Part shown: piece by piece, positions 6,722-8,194 of the stretch | Position numbering within the stretch: position 1 is the first letter of the stretch | How the letters are laid out: every line of letters starts with the position of its first letter | Origin: Actinomycetota bacterium | GTDB taxonomy: Bacteria > Actinomycetota > Actinomycetes > Nanopelagicales > Nanopelagicaceae | DNA length: 8,194 nt | Direction: 5' to 3' | Assembly (NCBI GenBank): GCA_009699645.1 | Contig: WLNU01000045.1 | Location: 1 to 8,194 of the forward strand | Program-made: the position numbers and the translations under genes | Notes under the pieces: model-generated | What the model saw: the letters and a program-made list of their open reading frames with translations, nothing else | Told to the model about the DNA's origin: nothing | Databases searched by the model: none

Positions 6722-7587
6722 TAGATAGCACCTTCAGAGTTCTGTGCATTCGTGCGTTGCCTTATTGCTCTATCTGTATAGCGGGTCATTGGAATTGTGA
6801 TCAGAAGAAAGAGAATTGCAGCGACTACGTAAGGCGTGTAGTTAAAAGTTCTACTGGCATTGATTTGCGCGGCACGGACTGCATCGGTAACACCCAAGAT
6901 TGAGACTAAACCTGTGTCCTTTAAAAGTGAGACAAAGTCATTGAGAAGAGGCGGAACAACTCGCCGGATCGCCTGCGGCAAAACCACATAACGCATAGTC
7001 TGCCCAGATGTCAGACCAAGTGATCTGGCAGCAGCGCGCTGACTTGGATGAATTGAAAGAATTCCGCTGCGGATGACTTCGGCAACGTATGCCGAATACG
7101 TCAGCACGACGGCAACGGTGCCAAGAAAAATTACATTGCTTGAAATTCCAGTCAGGCGCAACGCTGGAACACCAAAGCCCACGAGCAAGATAATCAAGAT
7201 AAGTGGCGCTCCACGGAAGATATCTACGTAGGCTGTTGCAAGAAATCTAAATGGGGTGAGCGCTGGCGACTTTGTTGTGCGCATGAGGGCTAAGCCGAGG
7301 GCGATTATTCCTATCGCCACACCACCAATAAAAGTTAGCTGCAGGTTAATCCAGAGTCCTTTAATGACAGTTGGAAAAACCTCACGACCATAATCGATAT
7401 CAAAAAATGTTGCCTTAACACTCTCCCACCCCGGGGATGTAATGAGTACAAGGGCCAGTGTTCCGAGTACAAGGGTGGTGGAGATGGCGGCAATTGCACC
7501 CTGCTTACGGCTTATTCGCCTTCGGGCAATTCCACGTTCTACTTCACGTGAGCTTGGCGACCAAGCAGAGTTAATACGCTCTGTCAT
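6721..7587 (-). CDS. Polar amino-acid ABC transporter permease (HisM/GlnP type)
   Basis: This is the membrane channel subunit of the importer, 288 residues. A basic cytosolic N terminus (about 1-30, RRRISRKQG) precedes the first membrane segment (about 31-50). An external loop (GWESVKATFF...) follows, and then a membrane core of about five helices starting near 74. YVDIFRGAPLILIILLVGFG at 120-139 and the EAA coupling loop (QRAAARSLGLTSGQTMRYVV at 183-202, then LPQAIRRVVPPLLND) are diagnostic of the His/Glu/Gln/Arg/opine permease family. It is a single-permease arrangement and probably works as a homodimer. The ATG at 7587 is preferred over a TTG at 7596 three codons earlier; neither has a good Shine-Dalgarno. 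It lies 36 bases after the binding-protein stop and overlaps the ATPase start by one base. Confidence 0.94.
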   Translation of the reverse strand: MTERINSAWSPSSREVERGIARRRISRKQGAIAAISTTLVLGTLALVLITSPGWESVKATFFDIDYGREVFPTVIKGLWINLQLTFIGGVAIGIIALGLALMRTTKSPALTPFRFLATAYVDIFRGAPLILIILLVGFGVPALRLTGISSNVIFLGTVAVVLTYSAYVAEVIRSGILSIHPSQRAAARSLGLTSGQTMRYVVLPQAIRRVVPPLLNDFVSLLKDTGLVSILGVTDAVRAAQINASRTFNYTPYVVAAILFLLITIPMTRYTDRAIRQRTNAQNSEGAI

Positions 7588-7623
7588 GGCCGCCAAACTA
7601 CCGTGTTTACTTCTTTATCTTCG

Positions 7624-8194
7624 TTAAGGCTTTAATACTGGTGCACCAGCATCGGTTGCTAGCCACTTTTCAGTAATCGCTGCCAATGTTCCATCGGCAG
7701 TAATTGCATCAACTGCAGCCGATACACATGATGTCAACGCACTTCCCTTTGACATCAAGAGACCGAATTGATCGCCAGCACCAGTTGATGGTAGCTGACC
7801 AACGATTAATCCATCTTTGACTTCAACGCCAGAGAGATAGAAGGCAGTTGGAAGATCTACAACCAAACCATCAATCTGACCATTCTTTAGTGCTGCAACG
7901 CCAGCGGCGTTATCGTTAAATACCTGAGGCTTAATACCGATCTGATTTTGAATCGCATCAAGTGATGTTGTACCAACTGCAGCACCAAGTTTGGCATCCT
8001 TTAAGTCGGCAATTGATGTCTTGCCCTCAATTTTGCTGCCCTTGAAAGAAACGATCGCCTGTGGTGCGGTGTAGTAAGGAGATGAGAAATCAACGGCCGC
8101 TGAGCGCTCAGTTGTAATAGAGAACTGCTGCAAGTTGAAGTCAAAGTTCTTAGCACCCGGTGTTACAGCGCTATCAAATGTTGTACGGACCCAC
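7624..8194 (-). CDS. Polar amino-acid ABC transporter substrate-binding protein (partial, N terminus outside)
   Basis: This family-3 extracellular solute-binding protein captures the substrate outside the membrane and delivers it to the permease encoded next. The reading frame stays open to the right edge, giving 189 visible residues from Trp-Val-Arg-Thr-Thr onward. The TTG at 8133 is an internal codon, not a start. Typical features are FDFNLQQFSITTERSAAVDFSSPYY (positions 8142-8068), the hinge-region AKLGAAVGTTS, a DGLVVDLPTAFYL stretch that normally shapes the binding lobe, and a C-terminal EKWLA. The signal or lipoprotein peptide and the first domain half, with residues deciding the ligand, lie outside the window, so the ligand cannot be named. 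The promoter of the operon must also be upstream, beyond the edge. Confidence 0.93.
   Translation of the reverse strand, partial: WVRTTFDSAVTPGAKNFDFNLQQFSITTERSAAVDFSSPYYTAPQAIVSFKGSKIEGKTSIADLKDAKLGAAVGTTSLDAIQNQIGIKPQVFNDNAAGVAALKNGQIDGLVVDLPTAFYLSGVEVKDGLIVGQLPSTGAGDQFGLLMSKGSALTSCVSAAVDAITADGTLAAITEKWLATDAGAPVLKP

Noticed and set aside
7624..8133. Binding-protein gene starting at 8133
   Set aside because: The codon there is TTG in the middle of a conserved FDFNLQQFSIT motif, and the frame continues open to the window edge, so the gene is cut by the window rather than starting here.
1..8194. CRISPR array, insertion sequence ends, tRNA or rRNA genes, prophage or toxin-antitoxin signals
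   Set aside because: No regularly spaced repeats, transposase motifs, cloverleaf-like segments or phage genes were seen in reading both strands; almost every base is accounted for by ordinary coding genes.

Overview
The window most likely comes from a free-living actinobacterium with moderate GC content, possibly the freshwater acI / Nanopelagicales type. This is inferred from recalled family resemblance: the class III aminotransferase, the small CxxC protein and the amino-acid permease look actinobacterial, but the DNA is far less GC-rich than in soil actinobacteria. Gene packing is very tight. There is no rRNA, tRNA, CRISPR array, insertion sequence or prophage signal, and no non-coding stretch longer than about 130 bases.

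Layout. Bases 1-63 may hold the 3' end of an upstream plus-strand gene (weak). At 76-1428 (+) is a PLP-dependent class III aminotransferase of the type often annotated as taurine--2-oxoglutarate/pyruvate transaminase. It converges on a minus-strand pair: a zinc-free quinone oxidoreductase-like protein (3478-2528) followed 12 bases later by the ribosome-associated P-loop NTPase YchF (2515-1442). A 128-base divergent spacer separates this pair from a plus-strand two-CBS-domain protein (3607-4032). The CBS stop codon lies one base from the stop of the last gene of a large minus-strand operon.

The operon reads right to left from beyond the right edge: polar amino-acid binding protein (cut by the window), permease, ATPase, Ldh2/MDH2-family 2-hydroxyacid dehydrogenase, YeiH/UPF0324 (COG2855) putative sulfate exporter, and a 56-residue Cys-rich protein. 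Two junctions are one-base TAATG overlaps, and the last two genes start within about 10 bases of the preceding stop, so the set is probably co-transcribed and translationally coupled.

Functional reading. An amino-acid-type importer, a dehydrogenase resembling (R)-sulfolactate dehydrogenase (ComC type) and a sulfate-exporter-family protein would fit uptake and breakdown of a small sulfonate (cysteate- or sulfolactate-like), with export of the released sulfur anion. This is a hypothesis: no C-S lyase gene is in view. A complication is that the dehydrogenase lacks about 75-85 N-terminal residues, including the segment with the catalytic Ser-His-Gly motif, although its start codon is neatly coupled to the ATPase stop. 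That protein and the 56-residue Cys protein are the two items most worth pursuing.
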